Both the position numbers and the translations under genes were made by a program. From positions 10,635-74,634 of the forward strand of contig CALRLF020000010.1 in assembly GCA_943368475.1 (NCBI GenBank): a DNA stretch of 64,000 nucleotides, written 5' to 3'. Source of the DNA: UBA1930 sp943368475. GTDB taxonomy: Bacteria; Bacteroidota; Bacteroidia; Chitinophagales; Chitinophagaceae. Of the stretch, positions 31,616 to 40,152 are shown one piece after another; the first letter of the stretch is position 1, and every line of letters begins with the position of its first letter. Under the pieces are notes generated by a model that saw only the letters and a program-made list of their open reading frames with translations, was not told the DNA's origin and did not search any database.

Positions 31616-33634
31616 TTATTTATTTGGAACAATATCTATAATTACCGTTCTGTTGTAAAACCTTTCTTCAGGAAGTGCATTGTCAAAAGGAGCTTCTTCT
31701 CTATTTTCTCCATAACCAGTTGCGTCAAACTTCACATTTTTTCTGCCTTTATTAGCCAGTGCTTTTTCAAGTATTTTTTGTGTACTTGTAGCACGTTCGG
31801 TAGATAGTTTTTTGTTGTATAACGCATCTCCTATAATATCTGTATGTCCGTGTATCATCACAGTACTGTTATCTGGAATTAGTGGAGCAACTACTTCTAC
31901 TAAGAATTTTTCGTAAGAAGCAATTGTTATTGATTTATCGAAATCGAATAGAATACTGTAACGTAAGCCCTCATTTTTTGGGTTTTTAATTTTGGTAAGG
32001 CTTACGTAAGCATCTTTGGTTATTGTATTGCCTTTTTTTGTTTTACCAGTTAATTTAACTATATAATTACCTTGAGAATTACTGCCAAGTATTGTATTTG
32101 CGGGTACTGACGCTATATTTGTTTTGTATGGACCAAAATATTGTTTTTTATTTTGATCGTCTTTCATTTCAACACTCCATGATTCCAAAACTTCTTCAGC
32201 ACCTTCAGCATTAAATATTACATGGCTGTCTTCCTCATTCACTTGAGTAGGGTTTAAGTACACAGGTTTAAAAAATGAAGATTTTTTTCCACCAACTTGT
32301 AATAATAATTCTGGTGAAGTACTTACAATATCTACTCTTCTATCACCTTCACGTAATAAAGTAATCCACTTTGTGGCACCAGGTTGTTCCGAAGGAATTA
32401 ACGGTCTACTTCTTCCTTCTGTTGTTATTCTTTTAGCATCAATGCCAAAATTATCTACCAAGTAAGACTTAATATTTTCTGCCATTTGCTTTCCGTCTGG
32501 TGGATTGTTTTCTGAAGCACCACTTAAGGTTATAGTACTTGAAGGATTTACAGTTAAACGATCTCCTAAAATATTTAAAATATTATAATACACTGCCATT
32601 TGCCTATTAGATCGATCTCCGTTATTTAAGTTATTGGGCTGGCTTTCTTGTAAAACTTGTTCACTAAAACGGCTAGCTTCACCTTTTGTTAAAGTAATAT
32701 ATCGTTTGGGAATCTCATTAGAACTTTTGTCAAAGAAAACTGAATTACGTATTGGAAATGTTTCCTTGGTTTGGCGATTCATTGGAAAAGCTTTTGGAGC
32801 TCTTACACTAAAGCTAATATCTTTTGGTGGAATATTTCCTGTTTTAACTATAACTGTATCATGAATGTATTTATACAATGTATCGTGAATTGGCGGAACT
32901 GGTTTCAAAGCTTTTGCTGTTTTTTTGTCAGTACCAAATTTTAAAGCAATACCTGCTCTAACAGTATTGTTTGTCCAAGTTTCAACAGTACGTGGAGCAT
33001 CGAATAAGTCAGTTTGAAAAGATGCAAACGGTGCAATAATCATTTGTGTTTCGCTGGTTTTAGCTGATACAGGAATGTCTATACCCACACCAGCCTGAGC
33101 AGCAATAACCGTTTTACGAATGCTACTCCAGTTGTCGATTGTAGTAACTTGTTTCTCTTGTGAATAGGTAAATTGCTTTGTTGTATTTATGCCAATTGTA
33201 GGGCCAAGAAAAATATAAAAAGCAGATGCAAAAGGAGCAACACGCAACGATGGTTCGATAGCGATATAACTTAAATTAGTTGATAGGTTTGCAGGGCAAT
33301 TACATGGTGCAATTACCTCATCAAAATGACCACCTCTTCCATCGTATGCAATGTTTAGCATTAGTCCAAAAACTTTATTGGGCTTGTATTCCATTAAAAA
33401 AGAAGCATAGGGCTTTACACCTTTTCCTTTATGAAATGCAGAAGGAGCAAACAATGTGTTGTTTAGCATTTGTGTTGTACCACGGTAGGTATTAATATTG
33501 GCTGCACCCGATACACCAAACCACCATTTTGGTTGAACTCTTAAAGTTACTGAATCTTGTGCATTACCATCAGCAACTGCAAATACAAGCAGTATTAGTG
33601 CAAACAGTTGCTTTGATATGTTAAAATATTTCAT
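31616..33634 (-). CDS. Outer-membrane protein with two OmpA-like domains
   Basis: 672 residues. Signal peptide ends GNAQ. Residues about 35-240 look like an outer-membrane barrel (WWFGVSGAANINTY, PYASFLMEYKPNKVFGLMLNIAYD). Two OmpA-like peptidoglycan-binding regions follow: a degenerate one (SVFFDKSSNEIP, then GASENNPPDGKQMAENIKSY and GDRRVDIVS) and a standard C-terminal one (YSILFDFDKSIT, HGHTDIIGDALYNKKLSTERA, YNRTVIIDIVP). A beta-rich spacer lies between them. Probably tethers outer membrane to peptidoglycan. It belongs to the AraC-flanked island. Confidence 0.87.
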   Translation of the reverse strand: MKYFNISKQLFALILLVFAVADGNAQDSVTLRVQPKWWFGVSGAANINTYRGTTQMLNNTLFAPSAFHKGKGVKPYASFLMEYKPNKVFGLMLNIAYDGRGGHFDEVIAPCNCPANLSTNLSYIAIEPSLRVAPFASAFYIFLGPTIGINTTKQFTYSQEKQVTTIDNWSSIRKTVIAAQAGVGIDIPVSAKTSETQMIIAPFASFQTDLFDAPRTVETWTNNTVRAGIALKFGTDKKTAKALKPVPPIHDTLYKYIHDTVIVKTGNIPPKDISFSVRAPKAFPMNRQTKETFPIRNSVFFDKSSNEIPKRYITLTKGEASRFSEQVLQESQPNNLNNGDRSNRQMAVYYNILNILGDRLTVNPSSTITLSGASENNPPDGKQMAENIKSYLVDNFGIDAKRITTEGRSRPLIPSEQPGATKWITLLREGDRRVDIVSTSPELLLQVGGKKSSFFKPVYLNPTQVNEEDSHVIFNAEGAEEVLESWSVEMKDDQNKKQYFGPYKTNIASVPANTILGSNSQGNYIVKLTGKTKKGNTITKDAYVSLTKIKNPKNEGLRYSILFDFDKSITIASYEKFLVEVVAPLIPDNSTVMIHGHTDIIGDALYNKKLSTERATSTQKILEKALANKGRKNVKFDATGYGENREEAPFDNALPEERFYNRTVIIDIVPNK

Positions 33635-33731
33635 AATAATTAATTGATAAATGAAGAAAGTTTATTGAAATAAGATGTTTCTACTTAAGAGAGGCTTACT
33701 TTTAAAATAATGGAGAATAAGAAAGTCTCTA

Positions 33732-34202
33732 CTAATTACCTGTATTAAAACTCCATACATAATCACTGATTAATGCATTTTTAGCAACATCTTTTACTGC
33801 TGTTGTTACAATACCTGTATAAACAGTATTTGCCCTTAATGGAAGAGTAGGTGCAAATACAGCTGTACTGCCAGAGTAAGTAATTGTACCACCAATTACC
33901 GATGAACCATCTTTTAACATAAATGTGGATGCTGTAATTGTTTCAGCATTCATTGGCTCATTAAATGTTACCGATACTTTTTTGTTGGTCACAACATTGG
34001 TTGCACCATTAGCAGGATCTGTTGATATAACAACTGGACAAATACCGCTAATGCCAGCAGGAGCATCTTCTTTTTTACATTGCCATGTTAGTATTGAGAG
34101 AAGTAATACTATAACCCAATTTGATTTGAATAATCTGAAATAATGGTGTTGCTTCAATAGCAATTTATTTGGATTATTAGCTGGTGTAATTCTTTTTTTC
34201 AT
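33732..34202 (-). CDS. Lipoprotein with one bacterial Ig-like (Big_5) domain
   Basis: 156 residues. A positively charged N-terminus of about 28 residues precedes the hydrophobic stretch WVIVLLLSILTWQC, a plausible lipobox with Cys at 42. The rest is one Big_5/SbsA Ig-like domain: VVISTDPANGATNVVTNKKVSVTFNEPMNAETITASTFML and ending DYVWSFNTGN. Single-domain versions often accompany OmpA-type proteins in Bacteroidota (family memory). A shorter start is possible but no better ATG is visible before the lipobox. Confidence 0.82.
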   Translation of the reverse strand: MKKRITPANNPNKLLLKQHHYFRLFKSNWVIVLLLSILTWQCKKEDAPAGISGICPVVISTDPANGATNVVTNKKVSVTFNEPMNAETITASTFMLKDGSSVIGGTITYSGSTAVFAPTLPLRANTVYTGIVTTAVKDVAKNALISDYVWSFNTGN

Positions 34203-34292
34203 TGTGTTTACTTTACATTAAGAGATTAGATGTAAAGGTGTACACATACAATCATCTATGCACTACACAACAATGTTTAAAGCTTACACATA

Positions 34293-34853
34293 TCACATGT
34301 TTTCGAGGTTAACTTTTCTTTTTTGTTTTAATAATTTGTAGTAGGATGGAGAAAGCCCTGTTATTTTTTTGAATTGATTGCTAAGGTGTGCAACGCTGCT
34401 ATAGTGCAGCTTGTAGGCTATTTCAGTAAGGTTCAGTTCATCATATAAAAGAAGTTCTTTTACACGTTCAATTTTATTAATAATAATAAATTGTTGTATG
34501 GTTATGCCTTTTACTTCAGAGAAAATATTAGATAAATAGGTATAATCGTATTGTAATTTTTCACTAATAAAATCTGAGTAATTAATTAGTGGAAGCTCAT
34601 CGGTGTAATGAATGAGTTCAACAATTACATTTTTAATTCTTTCAATTAAAATGCTTTTTTTATCATCAAGCAATTCAAGACCAGCTTTAAACAAGTTGTC
34701 TTTTAAAATGGCATGTTGTTGCTCTGTGATATCTTCTAAAATATCTACCATGCCCAATTCAATAATCACATAGTTTAAGCCAAGTTTTAATAACTCGTCT
34801 TTCACTAAAAGCTTACAACGTAAACTAACCATGTATTTAATGTAGAGCTTCAA
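34293..34853 (-). CDS. AraC-type regulator with ferredoxin-like N-terminal domain (paralogue 2)
   Basis: 186 residues, clearly paralogous to the regulator at 30478-31101: both begin MKLYIKYMVSLRCK and share IERVKELLLYDELNLTEIAY or close variants and YSS-x-AHLSNQFKKITGL. The N-terminal part again looks like a metal-free HMA-like fold (MKLYIKYMVSLRCKLLVKDE). It lacks the C-terminal extension. Located at the promoter-proximal end of the Ig/OmpA genes, it probably regulates them (inference). Divergent from the pectate lyase across 278 bp. Confidence 0.88.
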   Translation of the reverse strand: MKLYIKYMVSLRCKLLVKDELLKLGLNYVIIELGMVDILEDITEQQHAILKDNLFKAGLELLDDKKSILIERIKNVIVELIHYTDELPLINYSDFISEKLQYDYTYLSNIFSEVKGITIQQFIIINKIERVKELLLYDELNLTEIAYKLHYSSVAHLSNQFKKITGLSPSYYKLLKQKRKVNLENM

Positions 34854-35131
34854 TTAGTAGCCATTTGTATAAATGTATGTTTAATAAATGGATAAACAGC
34901 AATCAATATCACTCAGCAGAAATACTGATGTAAATTGTCTTTAATACTTACTATCATTTTTGGCTAAGAAAATTTAAGTAAAATATTAAAGTTCTGTGTT
35001 TTTTTTACTGAAGTTTGGCTTAAATAACTTACACAATGAACTAGTGTGTATTAAAACAGCTTATTTTTCAATCGTTCTTAATATTTATCTTCAACCAATC
35101 AACATAAGCCAGCTTTATAAAATGTTATTGT

Positions 35132-36295
35132 ATGCTACAAGTTAAGTTTCTAGCCATTGTTCTCTGTTCTTTATTGTTTGCAAATACTTTTTGCCAAACC
35201 AATACTTCAAAGTTTAACTACATCGACACGGCTATTTTTCAAGATAATGCACATCATTGGTATGATATCAATGAAAAGGATAGGTTAATACAGCCTAAAA
35301 AAAATCAACCACGGTATAAAGCAAATGAGTTGATTGCCATAGCCAACAATATTTTATTGTTTCAAAAAAATAATGGTGGTTGGCCGAAGAACTACGATAT
35401 GCAGGCAATACTTACTGCCGAACAAATGGATACCTTGATTTCGGCTAAAGCAGCTGTTAACACCACATTCGATAATCGAACAACTTATTCTCATATAGCC
35501 TGCCTCAGCAAAATATACTTCATACATAGTGATGAACGCTATAAACAAGCAGCATTAAAAGGATTAGATTTTATACTTTCATCTCAATTTGCAAATGGCG
35601 GTTGGCCACAGTATTTTCCACTACAAAAAAACTACAGTCGTTACATTACTTACAACGATGATGCTATGGCTGGCATCATGCAATTGCTTAAAAATATTAG
35701 TGATGGAAAAGAAGAGTACAACTATATTGATGTAGCAAGAAAACAACAATTAAAAGTTGCTTTTGACAAAGGGATTGACTGCATTTTAAAAACACAAATT
35801 AACGATGCTGGTAAGCCAACTGCATGGTGTCAACAACACAATGAAATTACATTAGAACCAGCTTGGGCAAGAAAGTTTGAACCACCAGCTATTTGTAATG
35901 GGGAAAGTGTAGCTATTGTATTGTTGCTAATGAGCATAAAAAATCCTTCTAAAGAAATCATCGATGCTGTAGAAAATGCAATTGCATGGTTTAACGAAAG
36001 TAAAATCTTGAATACTAGGGTTAAAACTGTAAAAGCACAACAATTGGTGTCGCAATACACAACATCTTATACTGATAAAGTGGTAGAAGTAGATTCTACA
36101 GCACCCCCAATTTGGACACGTTACTATGAGCTAAAAACACATCGACCAGTTTTTTGTAATAGAGATAGCAAAGTTGTTTACACACTTGCAGAAGTTGACA
36201 GAGAAAGAAGAGATGGTTACGCTTGGTACACTTTTGCTCCTCAAAAGGCACTCGATAGGTACAAAGAATGGAAAGAAAGACTAAGTAATCACTAG
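35132..36295 (+). CDS. Pectate lyase, PL10 family
   Basis: 387 residues with a signal peptide ending ANTFCQ. The alpha/alpha fold shows NNGGWPKNYDM, TFDNRTTYSHIACLSKIYF, FANGGWPQYFPL, TYNDDAMAGIMQLL, TAWCQQHNEITLEPAWARKFEPPAICNGES and closing RDGYAWYTFAP, all typical of PL10 (PelA) enzymes, which cleave polygalacturonate by beta-elimination using Ca2+. It is exported. No other pectin genes, SusCD pair or regulator are adjacent, so it is a stand-alone CAZyme. It lies between the stress island and the carotenoid locus. Confidence 0.92.
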   Translation: MLQVKFLAIVLCSLLFANTFCQTNTSKFNYIDTAIFQDNAHHWYDINEKDRLIQPKKNQPRYKANELIAIANNILLFQKNNGGWPKNYDMQAILTAEQMDTLISAKAAVNTTFDNRTTYSHIACLSKIYFIHSDERYKQAALKGLDFILSSQFANGGWPQYFPLQKNYSRYITYNDDAMAGIMQLLKNISDGKEEYNYIDVARKQQLKVAFDKGIDCILKTQINDAGKPTAWCQQHNEITLEPAWARKFEPPAICNGESVAIVLLLMSIKNPSKEIIDAVENAIAWFNESKILNTRVKTVKAQQLVSQYTTSYTDKVVEVDSTAPPIWTRYYELKTHRPVFCNRDSKVVYTLAEVDRERRDGYAWYTFAPQKALDRYKEWKERLSNH

Positions 36296-36381
36296 TCTTG
36301 TTTAGCTTTTTTCAATTATTGTTGATTTTTTCTAAACAGTTTGCCGTTCAACACTTTGTTTAACTATTAATAGGCGTTTGT

Positions 36382-36399
36382 TAAACAAATATTTGTTTA
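36382..36399. promoter_or_regulatory. Perfect 18-bp palindrome (candidate operator) at the sigma-factor promoter
   Basis: TAAACAAATATTTGTTTA is a perfect 9+9 palindrome that overlaps the -33 TTTG (36392-36395). Further TGTTTAAC-like words lie at about 36357-36364 and 36413-36420. A repressor or activator dimer bound here would control the sigma factor and so perhaps the carotenoid genes. Confidence 0.6.
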
Positions 36400-36424
36400 C
36401 CTCAAATTGTTCTGTTTAACTTTG
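36392..36424 (+). promoter_or_regulatory. Bacteroidota-type promoter of the sigma factor
   Basis: -33 TTTG at 36392-36395 and -7 TAACTTTG at 36417-36424 with a 21-nt spacer match the primary-sigma consensus of Bacteroidota (TTG-N17-23-TAnnTTTG). The -7 box ends 27 nt before the start codon at 36452. Confidence 0.65.
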
Positions 36425-36451
36425 CCTTTAAATCATTAAACAAAACTTGTT

Positions 36452-36952
36452 ATGTCAGCAGTAGATTTTGATAAGATGTTGTTAAGTAATACAGAGTTTT
36501 TAAAGCCATTTGCTATAACCTTAACTAGAGATAATGAACAGGCTAAAGATCTGATGCAAGAAACTTTGTATAGAGCCTTAGCTAACAGAGAAAAGTACAA
36601 TGTAGGTACAAATGTTAAAGCATGGTTATACACTATTATGCGTAACATTTTTATTAATAATTATCGTCGCAAAAGCAAACAACAAACCATATTCGATAGC
36701 ACTCCAAATGAGTTTTTATTAAATTTAAATAAAGGAGCAGTTGCAAACGATGCTATTGCTACTTTGAACATGAAGGAAGTGCAAGAAGCAATAGCTCAAT
36801 TACCAGAAATTTTTAAAACACCTTTTTTATTGTATTTCGATGGCTTCAAATACAACGAAATTGCAGATATGTTAAACGAACCATTGGGTACTATCAAAAG
36901 TCGTATTCACTTTGCAAGAAAATTATTAAAAGCACAAATTGATAGACATTAG
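36452..36952 (+). CDS. ECF-type RNA polymerase sigma factor
   Basis: 166 residues. Region 2 is DNEQAKDLMQETLYRALANREKY...NVKAWLYTIMRNIFINNYRR and region 4 is LPEIFKTPFLLYFDGFKYNEIADMLNEPLGTIKSRIHFARKLL. No anti-sigma gene is adjacent. It has its own promoter, a palindromic candidate operator and a terminator at 37001-37029, and it sits directly upstream of crtI; sigma factors of this type are known next to carotenoid genes in Bacteroidota (family memory), so control of the crt operon is likely but inferred. Confidence 0.93.
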   Translation: MSAVDFDKMLLSNTEFLKPFAITLTRDNEQAKDLMQETLYRALANREKYNVGTNVKAWLYTIMRNIFINNYRRKSKQQTIFDSTPNEFLLNLNKGAVANDAIATLNMKEVQEAIAQLPEIFKTPFLLYFDGFKYNEIADMLNEPLGTIKSRIHFARKLLKAQIDRH

Positions 36953-37000
36953 CATATCCTCCAAAATTTTAAAATCTAATTGTCCTGAGTGTACATGTTA

Positions 37001-37029
37001 AAAAAGAAACAATTTTATTGTTTCTTTTT
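37001..37029 (+). terminator. Terminator between sigma factor and crtI
   Basis: AAAAAGAAACAAT (37001-37013) and ATTGTTTCTTTTT (37017-37029) are perfectly complementary over 13 bp. The second arm provides the T-run. It makes the sigma gene monocistronic and implies a separate promoter for crtI between 37030 and 37115. Confidence 0.75.
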
Positions 37030-37115
37030 ATTGTTTTAAGGGTATTGGTAAAGTGAATTGAAATTAATTGAACAATTAGCAACTTGTCTTGTAAATTGCT
37101 ATATAACAAAATAGA

Positions 37116-38588
37116 ATGGCAAAAAAAGTGGTCATCATAGGTTCTGGTTTTGCAGGGTTATCAGCTGCATCATTTATGGCTAAAGCTGGTTGGCAGGTTA
37201 CTGTTTTAGAAAAGCACAATCAACCTGGTGGCAGAGCAAGAAAATTACAAGCTGAAGGTTTTACATTTGATATGGGGCCAAGCTGGTATTGGATGCCAGA
37301 TCTTTTTGAACGTTATTTTAAACAATTTGGAAAAGAATTAAGTGATTATTATAAGCTGTATAGATTAGACCCATCGTATAGAATTTATTGGGAAGATGAG
37401 CCCATGGATATTCCTGCATCTTATGAAGCTTTACAAAATTTATTCAATACAATAGAACCCGGCAGCGGAAAAAAATTAGATAAATTTTTAAAAGAAGCAG
37501 CTTACAAATATGAAGTAGGCATTAATAAATTGGTGCATAAACCCGGTCAATCACTTACCGAATTTTTAGACTGGGATTTGGTAACAGGTATTTTTAAGCT
37601 AGATGTTTTTAATTCCATCAAATCACATGTAGCAAAGCATTTCAGCAATCCAAAGTTGAAACAATTATTAGAGTTCCCAGTTTTGTTTTTGGGGGCTTTG
37701 CCAGAAAACACACCAGCTTTATACAGCTTGATGAACTATGCTGATATAAAAGGTGGTACTTGGTTTCCTGAAGGTGGCATGTATAGTATTGTAGAGGCCA
37801 TGTATAAACTTGCAGTTGAGTTAGGTGTGCAGTTTAAATTCAATGAAAACGTAGAAGAGATTATCGTACAAAATGGTTATGGTAAAAAACTAAGAACAAC
37901 TGCCAATATCTATGAAGCAGATGTGGTAATAGGTGGAGCTGATTATCACCACATCGAAACCAAATTACTACCACAAGCTTACAGAAGTTATAGTGATGCT
38001 TATTGGGAGAAACGTGTAATGGCACCAAGCTGTTTATTGTATTATGTTGGGCTAAATAAAAAGTTGGAAAACGTTTTACATCATTCTTTGTTTTTTGATA
38101 CATCATTCGAAGTACATGGACAAGAAATATATACAACTAAAAAATGGCCAGTAAACCCGCTATTTTATGTAAGCGTAACTTCTGTTACAGATGAAACTGT
38201 TGCACCAACAGGTTGTGAAAATTTATTTTTTCTAATCCCAGCTGCTACAGGCTTAGAAGGCGATACAGAAGAATTAAGAGATCATTATTTTAACATGATT
38301 GTAAAAAGAATGGAAGATAAAATTGGGCAATCTATTTTGCCACATATAATTTATAAAAAGTCTTTTGCTCACAGCGATTTCATCAATGATTACAATGCTT
38401 TCAAAGGCAATGCTTATGGACTTGCCAATACCTTACTACAAACCAGTATTCTAAAGCCTGCACTAAGAAGCAAAAAGGTAGAAAATTTGTTTTATACTGG
38501 TCAGTTAACAGTTCCAGGACCAGGAGTTCCACCAAGTTTAATTAGTGGAGAAGTGGTTGCAAAAGAAGTGATTAAGTTTTTTGGCTGA
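37116..38588 (+). CDS. crtI: Phytoene desaturase
   Basis: 490 residues. The N-terminal dinucleotide fold VVIIGSGFAGLSAASFMAKAG with LEKHNQPGGRARKL binds FAD, and the C-terminal GPGVPPSLISGE motif is the bacterial phytoene dehydrogenase signature. The enzyme desaturates phytoene to lycopene at the membrane. Substrate-side assignment rests on its being the first of two CrtI-type genes and directly followed by crtB. It begins the crtI-crtB-idi-crtD-cruF-crtZ run. Confidence 0.93.
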   Translation: MAKKVVIIGSGFAGLSAASFMAKAGWQVTVLEKHNQPGGRARKLQAEGFTFDMGPSWYWMPDLFERYFKQFGKELSDYYKLYRLDPSYRIYWEDEPMDIPASYEALQNLFNTIEPGSGKKLDKFLKEAAYKYEVGINKLVHKPGQSLTEFLDWDLVTGIFKLDVFNSIKSHVAKHFSNPKLKQLLEFPVLFLGALPENTPALYSLMNYADIKGGTWFPEGGMYSIVEAMYKLAVELGVQFKFNENVEEIIVQNGYGKKLRTTANIYEADVVIGGADYHHIETKLLPQAYRSYSDAYWEKRVMAPSCLLYYVGLNKKLENVLHHSLFFDTSFEVHGQEIYTTKKWPVNPLFYVSVTSVTDETVAPTGCENLFFLIPAATGLEGDTEELRDHYFNMIVKRMEDKIGQSILPHIIYKKSFAHSDFINDYNAFKGNAYGLANTLLQTSILKPALRSKKVENLFYTGQLTVPGPGVPPSLISGEVVAKEVIKFFG

Positions 38589-38683
38589 CCTCGTTGAGTA
38601 AATTGAGAATTCTTTTAAACAAAATCTTACATACATTGTTTTTATAGGTACATTGAACACTTTAAAGCCATAATTTCAGTTTT

Positions 38684-39526
38684 ATGACCAATATGCAACA
38701 TTTTCACGAGGTTAGTATGAACTGCAGTCGCAATACTACAGAAAAGTATAGCACCAGCTTTTCATCGGCTATCAAATTATTGCATAAAGATTTGCGTCAA
38801 CCAATTTTTAATATTTATGGGTTTGTTCGTTTTGCTGATGAAATTGTAGATACTTTTCATGAGCATGATAAGGCTATTTTGTTGGAGGAGTTTAAAAAAG
38901 AAACATATTTGGCTATTGAAAGAAAAATTAGCTTAAACCCAATTTTGCATAGTTTTCAGTTAACTGTTAATCAATATGGTATCAGCCATGATTTGATTGA
39001 TGCTTTTTTGTATTCGATGGAGCTAGATTTAAGTGAAAGAAAATACGATAGAAGTGGTTATGAACAATATATTTATGGTAGTGCAGAAGTGGTTGGGTTA
39101 ATGTGTTTGTATGTTTTTTGTAATGGTGATAAGGCTTTATATGAAACATTGAAACCTGGTGCAAGAAGTTTAGGTGCTGCGTTTCAAAAAGTTAATTTTT
39201 TAAGAGATTTAAAAGCCGATTTTGAAGGGTTAGAAAGAGTTTACTTTCCTGGATGTGATTTTAGAAACTTTACTGAAAACGATAAACGCAATATTGAAGC
39301 AGATATTCAAAAAGATTTTAACGATGCGTACGCAGCCATTCTTCAGCTACCTATGAAATCTAGATTTGGTGTATATGTGGCTTATAAATATTACCTATCA
39401 CTCTTCAAAAAAATTAAAAAACTTCAGCCACAACGAATCATGCAGGAGCGTGTTCGTATTCCTGATTATGGCAAGTTTTATATTGTTGCAAAAGCAGGTT
39501 TAAGAAGTCAGTTGAATTTACTTTAA
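38684..39526 (+). CDS. crtB: Phytoene synthase
   Basis: 280 residues of the squalene/phytoene synthase family. The first aspartate-rich motif is DEIVD (about residues 54-58, in FVRFADEIVDTFH) and the second is NFLRDLKADFEGL; SxxxSTSFS near the N-terminus also fits. It condenses two geranylgeranyl diphosphates to phytoene. Start at ATG 38684, with a second ATG nine bases on (MQHFHEV) equally possible. It is 95 nt downstream of crtI. No GGPP synthase gene occurs in this window. Confidence 0.94.
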   Translation: MTNMQHFHEVSMNCSRNTTEKYSTSFSSAIKLLHKDLRQPIFNIYGFVRFADEIVDTFHEHDKAILLEEFKKETYLAIERKISLNPILHSFQLTVNQYGISHDLIDAFLYSMELDLSERKYDRSGYEQYIYGSAEVVGLMCLYVFCNGDKALYETLKPGARSLGAAFQKVNFLRDLKADFEGLERVYFPGCDFRNFTENDKRNIEADIQKDFNDAYAAILQLPMKSRFGVYVAYKYYLSLFKKIKKLQPQRIMQERVRIPDYGKFYIVAKAGLRSQLNLL

Positions 39527-39629
39527 TTCCCTTGTAACTTATTATTTCTTAATTACAATTGTACATAGGTTTTTCTTTCTAATTTCGATATTTCTAATCT
39601 ACAAATTGGATATACTTTATTTTTATAGC

Positions 39630-40148
39630 ATGGAACAAGTGATTTTGGTTGACGAAAATGACCAGCAGATTGGTTTAATGGAGAAAATGGCTGCTCATGA
39701 ACAAGCTCTTTTGCATAGGGCTTTCAGCGTTTTCATCTTTAACACCGAAGGAAAAATGCTTTTGCAACAAAGAGCTTTGACCAAATACCACAGTGGTGGT
39801 TTATGGACCAATGCTTGTTGCAGTCATCCTCGTTCAAATGAAAATGTTATAGATGCTGCAACGAGAAGATTACATGAAGAAATGGGATTTGTAACGCCAA
39901 TTCAAGCTGCATTTCAATTTACATATAAAGCTGTATTTGATAATGGTTTAACTGAGCATGAATTTGACCATGTTTTTACAGGAACTTATGATGGAGAAAT
40001 TAATATAAATCCAGATGAAGTAGAAAACTATGCTTATGGTTTAATAGAAGATATAGAATTAGATATTCAACAAAATCCGTCTATATATACCGAATGGTTT
40101 AAGATAGCTTTCCCTAAAGTTAAAAACTGGTTACAACAAAATAAATAA
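39630..40148 (+). CDS. idi: Isopentenyl-diphosphate delta-isomerase, type I
   Basis: 172 residues with a Nudix fold. The catalytic cysteine lies in LWTNACCSHPR, the Nudix box is AATRRLHEEMGF and the second catalytic region is HEFDHVFTG. It interconverts isopentenyl and dimethylallyl diphosphate, feeding prenyl precursors. ATG 39630 (MEQVILVDENDQQIG) was chosen since the earlier in-frame ATG adds only eight unconserved residues. It is four bases upstream of the crtD-like gene, so the two are cotranscribed. Confidence 0.95.
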   Translation: MEQVILVDENDQQIGLMEKMAAHEQALLHRAFSVFIFNTEGKMLLQQRALTKYHSGGLWTNACCSHPRSNENVIDAATRRLHEEMGFVTPIQAAFQFTYKAVFDNGLTEHEFDHVFTGTYDGEININPDEVENYAYGLIEDIELDIQQNPSIYTEWFKIAFPKVKNWLQQNK

Positions 40149-40152
40149 TACA

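Noticed and set aside
35132..36295. Pectin utilisation locus
   Set aside because: The pectate lyase is a single gene without transporter, other lyases or sensor nearby.
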